From JBFHRB01 sp041591915 (GTDB lineage: Bacteria > Actinomycetota > Nitriliruptoria > Nitriliruptorales > Nitriliruptoraceae), in contig JBFHRB010000076.1 of the NCBI GenBank assembly GCA_041591915.1, positions 1 through 13,152 of the forward strand: a stretch of DNA of 13,152 bases. The letters are read 5' to 3'. Positions 8,086 to 13,152 of the stretch are shown here, piece by piece; position 1 is the first letter of the stretch; each line of letters opens with the position of its first letter. Made by a program: the position numbers and the translations under genes. The notes under the pieces are model-generated. The model was not told the origin of the DNA, searched no databases, and saw nothing but the letters and a program-made list of their open reading frames with translations.

Positions 8086-8580
8086 TCACTCGGGCGGACC
8101 GAGCTCGCCCGCCGTGCCCGGCGGCGGATGATCGTCGGGCTCGACGGAGACCACCTCGACGTCGTAGACGGACCCCTCCTCGGGCACGGGGCCCCTCGGG
8201 TCGGCCGCACCGGCGAGCACGGACACGGGACCCGACCTCATCCGCCGTCGCACCTGGCCGGCCAGGAGCCTGCGCGTCGGCGGGAGCACCGCCGCGAGCC
8301 CCGCGAGGTCCGTGACGAAGCCGGGGGTGACCAGCAGCGCGCCGCCGACCAGGACCAGCGCACCCTGGGCGACCTCGTCGCCCGGCCAGCGGCCCTTGGC
8401 CAGCGCCGTCCGGAAGGCGTCCCAGGCGCGGCGACCCTCACGCTTGACCAGCACGGCGCCGATCAGGCTGTCGATGAACAGGATCGCGACCGTCCACGGG
8501 AAGCCGATGGCATCGCTCACCCGCCCGATCACGGCCAGCTCGACGATCGGGACGACGATGAACAGCAGCAGGAGTCGCAC
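8086..8580 (-). CDS. fxsA: FxsA-family membrane protein
   Basis: This 164-residue protein has the FxsA domain. A hydrophobic N-terminal helix (LLLLFIVVPIVELAVIGRVSDAIG) is followed by a second (FPWTVAILFIDSLIGAVLVKREG, about 27-49). A re-entrant or paired hydrophobic region follows (73-90, GALVLVGGALLVTPGFVTDLAG), where the TPGFVTD motif is a family hallmark. The C-terminal 55 residues are polar and probably cytoplasmic. In E. coli, FxsA overproduction relieves F-plasmid exclusion of phage T7; its normal function is unclear. GTG at 8580 aligns with the start of E. coli FxsA. The longer in-frame extension would run into the divergent methyltransferase gene. It is the first gene of the fxsA, fibronectin-repeat, cyclase cluster. 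Confidence 0.85.
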   Translation of the reverse strand: MRLLLLFIVVPIVELAVIGRVSDAIGFPWTVAILFIDSLIGAVLVKREGRRAWDAFRTALAKGRWPGDEVAQGALVLVGGALLVTPGFVTDLAGLAAVLPPTRRLLAGQVRRRMRSGPVSVLAGAADPRGPVPEEGSVYDVEVVSVEPDDHPPPGTAGELGPPE

Positions 8581-8588
8581 GTCTGCCC

Positions 8589-8594
8589 ATCGTA
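8589..8594 (-). promoter_or_regulatory. Candidate -10 box for fxsA, leaderless-type
   Basis: TACGAT (TANNNT) on the minus strand ends 8 nt before GTG 8580, so transcription would begin at or within a base or two of the start codon. No Shine-Dalgarno lies in the gap, which fits a leaderless mRNA. No clear -35 is seen. Confidence 0.45.
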
Positions 8595-8640
8595 GGACCT
8601 GCCCACCCGGGTCGCTGGGGTTGGCGCGACGGACAGCCAG

Positions 8641-8646
8641 TAGGTT
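8641..8646 (+). promoter_or_regulatory. Candidate -10 box for the RNA methyltransferase gene, leaderless-type
   Basis: TAGGTT (TANNNT) ends 9 nt before ATG 8656. The intervening CCCGGCCCC cannot act as a Shine-Dalgarno, so a leaderless or nearly leaderless transcript is expected. A TTGGCG at 8621-8626 is only 14 nt upstream, too close for a standard -35. Confidence 0.45.
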
Positions 8647-8655
8647 CCCGGCCCC

Positions 8656-9450
8656 ATGGCGACGCCCCACCACCACCTCGTACAGCGCATCCAGGCACTA
8701 CGCGACGATCCTGAGCGGGTCGCCGTCGAGGGATTCCACGCGCTGAAGCACGCCCTGCGCTTCGGGGCGCACGTCGAGGCGGTCTACGCCGACGCCGCCG
8801 CGGACCTGCGCGGACTCGAGGCCGGCCTCGCGCCGGGCGTGCTGGAGCTCCTCCAGGTCGACGTCGAGGTCCTGCCCTCCTCGGTCTTCGGGCGGCTGAT
8901 CGAGCCCCGCCCGCCCGTACCGATCCTGTCGGTCGTGCAACGTGAGAGGTGGGCGGTCGAGGACACCCTGCGCGATCCTGGCCCCCTCGTGCTCCTCGAG
9001 CGACCACGCCACCTGGGCAACGTCGGGACGATCGTGCGAACCGCGGCGGCCGCCCGTGCCGGCGGCGTCATCACGACCGGCCGCGCCGACCCGTGGCACC
9101 CGGTCGCGATCCGCGCCGCCGCGGGCCTGCAGTTCGCGCTGCCCGTCCACCGCCTCGACGGCCTGCCCCGGACCGACCGCCCGGTCCTGGCCTACGACGA
9201 CGGTGGCGTGCCGCTGGGCTCGGTGGAGCTCCCGGACCGCCCGATCCTCGCGTTCGGCACGGAGCGGCACGGCATCTCCGCCGAGCTGCGTGAGCGCGCC
9301 GACCTCGTCCTGCGGATCCCGATGCACCCGCAGGTCTCGAGCCTCAACATCGCCGCGGCGGCCGCCATCGCCCTGTACACGCTGCCCGGGGCGTTGGACG
9401 ACCCGCCGCGCCCTACGCTTGCCGGACCGGCACCGGAGGGCAGCGGGTGA
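8656..9450 (+). CDS. SpoU/TrmH-family RNA 2'-O-ribose methyltransferase
   Basis: This 264-residue enzyme methylates a ribose 2'-OH in tRNA or rRNA using S-adenosylmethionine. Residues 8-95 form the L30e-like substrate-binding domain typical of SpoU enzymes. The trefoil-knot catalytic domain follows with all three motifs. Motif 1 is about 113-131 (ERPRHLGNVGTIVRTA, with Asn122 and Arg128). Motif 2 is 200-206 (FGTERHG, Glu203). Motif 3 is 221-233 (IPMHPQVSSLNIA, with Ser229 and Asn231). The motif 1 lead is RPRHLGN rather than the commoner DPxN. Which RNA position it modifies (for example the 23S rRNA site of RlmB-like enzymes) cannot be told. ATG at 8656 has no Shine-Dalgarno and follows a -10-like box. 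Its stop overlaps the start of the next gene by 4 nt (GTGA). Confidence 0.9.
   Translation: MATPHHHLVQRIQALRDDPERVAVEGFHALKHALRFGAHVEAVYADAAADLRGLEAGLAPGVLELLQVDVEVLPSSVFGRLIEPRPPVPILSVVQRERWAVEDTLRDPGPLVLLERPRHLGNVGTIVRTAAAARAGGVITTGRADPWHPVAIRAAAGLQFALPVHRLDGLPRTDRPVLAYDDGGVPLGSVELPDRPILAFGTERHGISAELRERADLVLRIPMHPQVSSLNIAAAAAIALYTLPGALDDPPRPTLAGPAPEGSG
9435..9440 (+). promoter_or_regulatory. Ribosome binding site for the acyl-CoA dehydrogenase gene
   Basis: GGAGGG lies 6 nt before the GTG at 9447, inside the last codons of the methyltransferase gene. It confirms the GTG start within the 4-nt gene overlap. Confidence 0.65.
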
Positions 9451-11159
9451 CCACCACCACCGACCAGACCGGGTTCTTCCAGGACCCGCCGCGGCTGACC
9501 AACGAGTACGTGGCCGACACCGCGCTGCAGCGGCTGGTCGAGCGAACGGTCCCGGCCGAGGTCCGACAGGAGATCGAGCCGGAGCTCGCACACCTCGGAG
9601 AGCGCGCCGCGACCGACCTCCTCGAGGCGGCGTACGAGCTCAACCAGCGCGAGCACGAGCCCCGGCTCGTGCACTTCGATGCGTGGGGCAACCGCGTCGA
9701 CCGCGTCGAGACCGCGCCCGCATGGACGACGATGGCCCGGGCCGCGGTGGAGCACGGCCTGATCGCCACGGCGTACGAGCGGCGCCACGCCGAGTACAGC
9801 CGGCTCCACCAGGCGGCGCTGCTGTACCTGTTCGCTCCCTCGAGCGGCCTGTACTCCTGCCCGCTCGCGATGACCGACGGCGCCGCCCGCACGCTGCTCC
9901 ACGTCGGCGACCAGGCGCTGATCGACCGGGCGCTGCCGCGACTCACCAGCCGCGACCCGCAGACCGCCTGGACGTCGGGGCAGTGGATGACCGAGCGCGC
10001 AGGGGGCTCGGACGTCGGCCTGTCGGAGACCGCCGCGGTCAAGGATGGACCGGTCTGGCGGCTGACCGGGACGAAGTGGTTCACGTCCGCGATCACCGCC
10101 GACATGGCCCTGACGCTCGGACGCCCAGAGGGCGGCGGGCGGGGCGGCAGCGGCCTCGCGATGTTCTACGTCGAGGTCCGCGACGACCGTGGGGCGCTCA
10201 ACAACATCCGGGTGCTCCGGCTCAAGGACAAGCTCGGGACCCGCCAGATGCCGACCGCGGAGCTCGCGCTCGACGGCACGGTCGCCCACCTCGTGGGCGA
10301 ACCCGCGAACGGCACGCGCAACATCGCGCCGATGCTGCACGTCACCCGCCTGCACAACGCCATCGCCGCGGCGTCCGGCATGAGGCGAGGGCTCGCGCTC
10401 GCACGCGACTACGCCCGTCGGCGCGAGGCGTTCGGGGCACGGCTCATCGACAAGCCCCTGCACCAGACGACCCTCGCGTGGCTGCGGGTCCAGCACGAGG
10501 CGGCCCTCCAGCTCACGTTCCGCGCCGTCGAACTGCTGGGTCGCGAGGAAGCCGGCGTCGCCACCGCTGCGGAGCAGGCCGTGCTCCGGCTCCTGCTGCC
10601 CCTGGCCAAGCTCGTGACGGGCAAGCAGGCCGTCGCCGCCGCGTCGGAGACGCTCGAGGCCTTCGGCGGCGCGGGCTACGTGGAGGACACCAACCTCCCC
10701 GTGCTGCTCCGCGATGCACAGGTCCTGCCCATCTGGGAGGGCACGACCAACGTGCTCTCGCTGGACTCGCTGCGCGCGATCCAGCGCGAGGACGCGCTAC
10801 GGCCCTACGTCGAGGAGATCCACCGGCTGTCGGCCTCGGCCACGCACCCCCGGCTCGCGCCGATCGCACGGCGTGCCGTCGACGCCGCGGACCACGCCGT
10901 GGCGTGGCTCGGCGACACGATGGCGCAGGGCATGGCGGACGTGGAGCACGGCGCCCGCGGATTCGCGCTCACGCTCGGACGCGCCCACGCAGCGGCGCTC
11001 CTCGTCCAGCAGGCCCAGCACGACCTCGACACGCACCGTGACGGCCGCGGTGTCGTGGTCGCTGAGCGGTTCGCGGCCGACGGGATCGACCACCTGGACC
11101 GTTCCGTCACCGCCGAGAGCGACGCACTCGCGCGTGACGAGGCGATCGACATCGGCTGA
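9447..11159 (+). CDS. AidB-type acyl-CoA dehydrogenase family flavoprotein
   Basis: This 570-residue protein is longer than classical acyl-CoA dehydrogenases (about 380). It matches the AidB / very-long-chain-like branch: an N-terminal GFFQDPPRLTNEY segment (9-21) and an extra C-terminal helical region after about 450. The core has both family signatures. QWMTERAGGSDVG (179-191) contacts FAD. FGGAGYVEDTNLPVLLRDAQ...IWEGTTNV (406-435) places Glu431 where medium-chain acyl-CoA dehydrogenase has its catalytic base. TGTKWFTSA (207-215) and RREAFG (325-330) are further hallmarks. E. coli AidB is an FAD protein of the alkylation (Ada) response that binds DNA; many homologues are ordinary acyl-CoA dehydrogenases. 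A strongly basic C-terminal DNA-binding region is not evident, so metabolic use on an unknown acyl-CoA is equally possible. It is translationally coupled to the upstream methyltransferase. Confidence 0.9.
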   Translation: MTTTTDQTGFFQDPPRLTNEYVADTALQRLVERTVPAEVRQEIEPELAHLGERAATDLLEAAYELNQREHEPRLVHFDAWGNRVDRVETAPAWTTMARAAVEHGLIATAYERRHAEYSRLHQAALLYLFAPSSGLYSCPLAMTDGAARTLLHVGDQALIDRALPRLTSRDPQTAWTSGQWMTERAGGSDVGLSETAAVKDGPVWRLTGTKWFTSAITADMALTLGRPEGGGRGGSGLAMFYVEVRDDRGALNNIRVLRLKDKLGTRQMPTAELALDGTVAHLVGEPANGTRNIAPMLHVTRLHNAIAAASGMRRGLALARDYARRREAFGARLIDKPLHQTTLAWLRVQHEAALQLTFRAVELLGREEAGVATAAEQAVLRLLLPLAKLVTGKQAVAAASETLEAFGGAGYVEDTNLPVLLRDAQVLPIWEGTTNVLSLDSLRAIQREDALRPYVEEIHRLSASATHPRLAPIARRAVDAADHAVAWLGDTMAQGMADVEHGARGFALTLGRAHAAALLVQQAQHDLDTHRDGRGVVVAERFAADGIDHLDRSVTAESDALARDEAIDIG

Positions 11160-11160
11160 C

Positions 11161-11189
11161 GCCTCGGCGCGGTGGGCCTCAGCCGAGGT
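11161..11189. terminator. Weak hairpin between convergent genes
   Basis: CCTCGGC (11162-11168) pairs with GCCGAGG (11182-11188), extended by one G-U pair, around a 13-nt loop. It lies just after the acyl-CoA dehydrogenase stop and overlaps the last codons of the minus-strand gene. It could act as a shared terminator, but the loop is large and there is no U-tract. Confidence 0.3.
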
Positions 11190-12018
11190 CGGCGACCAGC
11201 ATGCCGACCGGGCGGTTGATCGCGTCCAGCGTCGCCTTGAGGGTCGACATGTTGCGGTCCTTGCGCAGGAACGCCACCCCGACGAGCTGCAGCGGCCCCT
11301 CCTCGGTGATGAGGGTCACGGTGGAGAGGATCACGGGCGCGGGGCGGTCGGTGTCCTCGGCGACGGTGTCGACCTCGAGCCGCGCTCGCGTCGGGAAGAG
11401 TTGCTGGATCGCGTCCACCGTGGCGCGCGCCACGGTCATGAGCCGGTAGGGGTCGACGCTCGCACCCGAGGCTCGCCCCCGGTACTCGCGTCCCTCGACC
11501 TCGAGGGCGACCTCCACGTCGAGCTTCAGCCCCTCCTCGTCGACTCGCAGGTCGCGGATGCGCGGGCGGGCCATGTCCAGGGGCACCGCAGGCCGCGGCG
11601 CATGGTCGGTGGCCACCTCGTCGGAGGAGCGGTCGGCCTCGTCGCCGGCGTCTGCCCGCCGGGGCGCGGCTTCGGGCGCCGGCGAGAACGCCACCGGCCC
11701 TGGCGTCGCGGGCCCCGCGTCGTCGAGGGCATCGTCGAGCGATGACCGCCAGACGTCAGGTCCCCCCTCGCCGTCGCCGAGCATCGTGGGCGTCGTGATG
11801 ATCGGGCGGGGGCGGATCGCGGACGGGTCGACCTCGATGCGGAACTGCTCGCGCAGCACCCCGGCGACGGCATGCGCGACGTCATCCGCGTCGCCATCGG
11901 GGGCGAGTGCGATGCGCAGTCGCGTGCGACCGGTCTCGGGATCGGGGCGCACGAGCGCCTGCGCGACCCCCGGGACACCGGCGATCGCGGCCTCGACCTC
12001 TGCGTGTGCGACGTCCAT
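11179..12018 (-). CDS. Two-domain protein of unknown function
   Basis: This 279-residue soluble protein has no signal peptide or membrane segment, and I do not recognise the family. Residues 1-70 look like a small alpha/beta module: helix VEAAIAGVPGVAQALVR, strand TRLRIALAP, helix DDVAHAVAGVLREQF. This is the pattern of ACT-like or AMP-ligase C-terminal folds. Residues 75-148 are acidic, rich in Ala, Pro and Asp, and probably disordered. Residues 152-277 form a second domain: long strands (RIRDLRVDEEGLKLDVEVALEVEGREYRGRASG), a helix (RLMTVARATVDAIQQLF), two strands, then SALK-like helix and strand. It may be a dimerising alpha/beta domain. ATG at 12018 is used, with no strong Shine-Dalgarno. 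It is divergent from the proline-rich gene across 93 bp. Codon use matches its neighbours, so it is a genuine gene. Confidence 0.75.
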   Translation of the reverse strand: MDVAHAEVEAAIAGVPGVAQALVRPDPETGRTRLRIALAPDGDADDVAHAVAGVLREQFRIEVDPSAIRPRPIITTPTMLGDGEGGPDVWRSSLDDALDDAGPATPGPVAFSPAPEAAPRRADAGDEADRSSDEVATDHAPRPAVPLDMARPRIRDLRVDEEGLKLDVEVALEVEGREYRGRASGASVDPYRLMTVARATVDAIQQLFPTRARLEVDTVAEDTDRPAPVILSTVTLITEEGPLQLVGVAFLRKDRNMSTLKATLDAINRPVGMLVADLG

Positions 12019-12041
12019 GGCTCGTATGTCCGCTCGGGTGC

Positions 12042-12053
12042 CGTAGCTACGAT
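12042..12053 (+). promoter_or_regulatory. Candidate -10 box overlapping a palindrome in a divergent gap
   Basis: TACGAT (12048-12053, TANNNT) is the same hexamer proposed for fxsA. It overlaps a perfect 10-bp palindrome, CGTAGCTACG (12042-12051). It would start a transcript about 50 nt before the GTG at 12112. The palindrome could be an operator or coincidence. Confidence 0.3.
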
Positions 12054-12100
12054 GTTCGTCGGCGGGCCACTATGCCACTCAACCGCCTGCCCGGCACCCC

Positions 12101-12106
12101 GAGGAG
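12101..12106 (+). promoter_or_regulatory. Ribosome binding site that decides the proline-rich gene start
   Basis: GAGGAG lies 5 nt before GTG 12112. The in-frame ATG much further upstream (11872) would overlap the divergent gene on the other strand, so this site fixes the start. Confidence 0.7.
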
Positions 12107-12111
12107 ATCCC

Positions 12112-12999
12112 GTGGCTGCGTCCGGCGGCAAGAAGGGCATCTTCTCACGGCTGCGCGGCAAGGACGGCGACGCCCCCAAGCCGCGGACGCTCTTCACGGC
12201 CGAATCGCTCGAGGACGCGCCGGCAGCACCGCCGACCGAGGAACGGCTGTTTCCGCCTCAGCCCCCCCAGCAGGCAGAATCTGCACCTTCTCCACCTGAG
12301 ACAACTCCAGCCACACCCGCCACAAGAGGGGACTCTGCACCACAGGCGCCACCGGCTCCGCCCACGCCGGCACCACCCCCGGTCCCCGTCGACACGCTGG
12401 CGAACCCGGCCCCCGACACCGCCGCCCCGCCGCGCGCTGAACGCGCTGAGCCCCCGCAGGACGCACAGCCGCCACCGCCCCCGATCCCCCGCCTGGATGA
12501 CGATCCGCTGGCCGGGATCGACGAGGGTCACGCGGCGGCGGCGCCCGACGGCGCGCCACCGGCGCCGATCCCCGACGTGTTCCTGCAGCCCCGCCCGGTC
12601 CGTGCCCAGCGGGAGCGCGGCGACGAACCCGAGCACGAGGCCGTCACCCCACCGCCACTCCCCGGTACACCGCCCGACGCCGAGACCACGACCGTGCAGG
12701 CCGCCACGGATGACCTCTTCGTCGTCCCGGACCGGCCCGAGGAGGCCACCGAGGCCACGGAGGTCGCACGCGATGACGCCGCGCGCGCCGAGCTCCGGGC
12801 CCTGACCGAGGAGCTGACGGCGTACGCCCAGGCGCAGGCCGACGAGGCTGCCGCACCGCCGGCCGTGCCGGACGTGCTCGCGCCCGAGCCCTCGGGGCCC
12901 GAGCTCGCCACGCCACCGGCGCCACCCGTGGACCTCGCGCCCCCCGCACCACCGGTGGAGCCCCCGCTACCGGCACCGCCGGGTACTCCACCGCGTTGA
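12112..12999 (+). CDS. Proline-rich, intrinsically disordered protein, 3' end probably truncated
   Basis: This 295-residue protein starts with a short basic segment (GGKKGIFSRLRGKDG, 5-19). It then becomes a long Pro/Ala/Asp/Glu-rich disordered chain. The only likely structured part is a helical, possibly coiled-coil stretch at about 209-246 (EEATEATEVARDDAARAELRALTEELTAYAQ). No signal peptide, membrane helix or known domain is present. GTG at 12112 has GAGGAG 5 nt upstream. Residues 46-82 use codons unlike the rest (see findings). The last nine or ten codons (from about 12970) are antisense to a PLP-enzyme fragment, so the natural C-terminus, perhaps a folded domain, has probably been lost. 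Function is unknown; a basic N-terminus plus a disordered proline-rich chain could suit a linker or scaffold. Confidence 0.65.
   Translation: MAASGGKKGIFSRLRGKDGDAPKPRTLFTAESLEDAPAAPPTEERLFPPQPPQQAESAPSPPETTPATPATRGDSAPQAPPAPPTPAPPPVPVDTLANPAPDTAAPPRAERAEPPQDAQPPPPPIPRLDDDPLAGIDEGHAAAAPDGAPPAPIPDVFLQPRPVRAQRERGDEPEHEAVTPPPLPGTPPDAETTTVQAATDDLFVVPDRPEEATEATEVARDDAARAELRALTEELTAYAQAQADEAAAPPAVPDVLAPEPSGPELATPPAPPVDLAPPAPPVEPPLPAPPGTPPR
12280..12341 (+). repeat. 8-bp direct repeat bracketing an atypical codon patch
   Basis: TCTGCACC occurs at 12280-12287 and again at 12334-12341, exactly 54 nt (18 codons) apart and in frame. Both copies encode Ser-Ala-Pro in the proline-rich protein. The DNA between is noticeably richer in A and T at third positions than its surroundings. 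Confidence 0.6.
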
Positions 13000-13150
13000 G
13001 AAAGATACCCCGCTCGTGAAACGACAACGACGCCCGGCGCAGATCCATCCCCGCCGGAACCCCCACCGCCACGATCGCCGACGACGAGGACACCGCCAAG
13101 CCCTGCCCCCGTAGCCCCGCCACCAGGTAGGCCACGTTCTCGTGCAACCG
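12968..13150 (-). pseudogene. Fragment of an AONS / serine-palmitoyltransferase-like PLP enzyme, C-terminus missing
   Basis: Reading in from the right edge on the minus strand, about 60 residues match the C-terminal domain of alpha-oxoamine synthases (BioF/KBL/serine palmitoyltransferase-type aminotransferases). LHENVAYLVAGLRGQGL is the helix after the PLP lysine region. SAIVAVGVPAGMDLRRAS is the strand and turn, and FHERGIFLNAVEYPAVP is the family's conserved substrate-side segment. Members normally continue with a short loop, an Arg-containing LRxS-type strand that binds the carboxylate, and a final helix. Here the match stops right after YPAVP, and the frame runs on only as antisense of the proline-rich gene. 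The N-terminal two thirds, including the catalytic lysine, lie beyond the window, so whether a whole gene was cut or only a piece was carried in is unknown. An assembly joint is possible. Confidence 0.65.
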
Positions 13151-13152
13151 AC

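Noticed and set aside
4820..8131. 1103-codon open frame on the plus strand
   Set aside because: It is antisense to the FnIII gene and yields Arg/Gly/Asp-rich text with no domain pattern. Long antisense frames are expected in very GC-rich coding DNA.
8581..8676. 32-residue N-terminal extension of fxsA
   Set aside because: It would overlap the divergent methyltransferase start, has no hydrophobic or family-like sequence, and the GTG at 8580 aligns with known FxsA starts.
12644..12967. Continuation of the minus-strand PLP-enzyme frame
   Set aside because: After YPAVP the translation turns into Arg/Pro/Ala-rich text that mirrors the proline-rich gene, so homology ends at the joint.
1..13152. 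tRNA, rRNA, CRISPR array, transposase or attachment site
   Set aside because: I saw no cloverleaf, repeat-spacer array, transposase motif or terminal inverted repeat. The hairpins present are explained as terminators.

Overview
The window is very GC-rich, with G or C in almost every third codon position. It carries crotonyl-CoA carboxylase/reductase, an F420/flavin split-barrel enzyme, an AidB-type acyl-CoA dehydrogenase, GTG starts and TANNNT-type -10 boxes. This points to a high-GC actinobacterium (Actinomycetota); I cannot place it more precisely from sequence alone. There are no tRNA or rRNA genes, insertion sequences or CRISPR arrays. The genes are densely packed in short operons, and no gene-free stretch exceeds 300 bases.

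Left part (1-3175): the C-terminal end of a probable LVIVD/choice-of-anchor-B type protein enters from the left edge (+) and ends before a strong 13-bp hairpin. Facing it is a minus-strand pair: ccr (ethylmalonyl-CoA formation from crotonyl-CoA, CO2 and NADPH), then 17 nt later a PPOX/F420-type split-barrel enzyme. Divergent from ccr, across a roughly 150-bp promoter region, is a fumarylacetoacetate hydrolase-family gene (+). Its stop and that of the next gene lie within one 8-bp palindrome.

Centre (3178-8580, all minus): transcribed right to left are an FxsA-family membrane protein, a 1042-residue exported protein with seven fibronectin type III domains and one C-terminal membrane anchor, and a membrane-bound GAF-GGDEF diguanylate cyclase. 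The latter two overlap by 26 nt. This looks like a co-expressed cell-surface plus c-di-GMP signalling cassette and is the best candidate for a little-described system here.

Right part (8656-12999): divergent from fxsA is a SpoU/TrmH-family RNA 2'-O-methyltransferase overlapping an AidB-type acyl-CoA dehydrogenase by 4 nt (GTGA). The fxsA and methyltransferase starts each lie 8-9 nt downstream of a -10-like box and lack a Shine-Dalgarno, suggesting leaderless transcripts in both directions. Next come a two-domain protein of unknown function (-) and a divergent proline-rich disordered protein (+) with an internal patch of atypical codon use.

Right edge: from about 12970 to the end, the minus strand encodes a clear piece of an AONS/serine-palmitoyltransferase-like PLP enzyme. 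It breaks off abruptly where the proline-rich gene begins on the other strand. This is either a real rearrangement that truncated both genes or an assembly joint.
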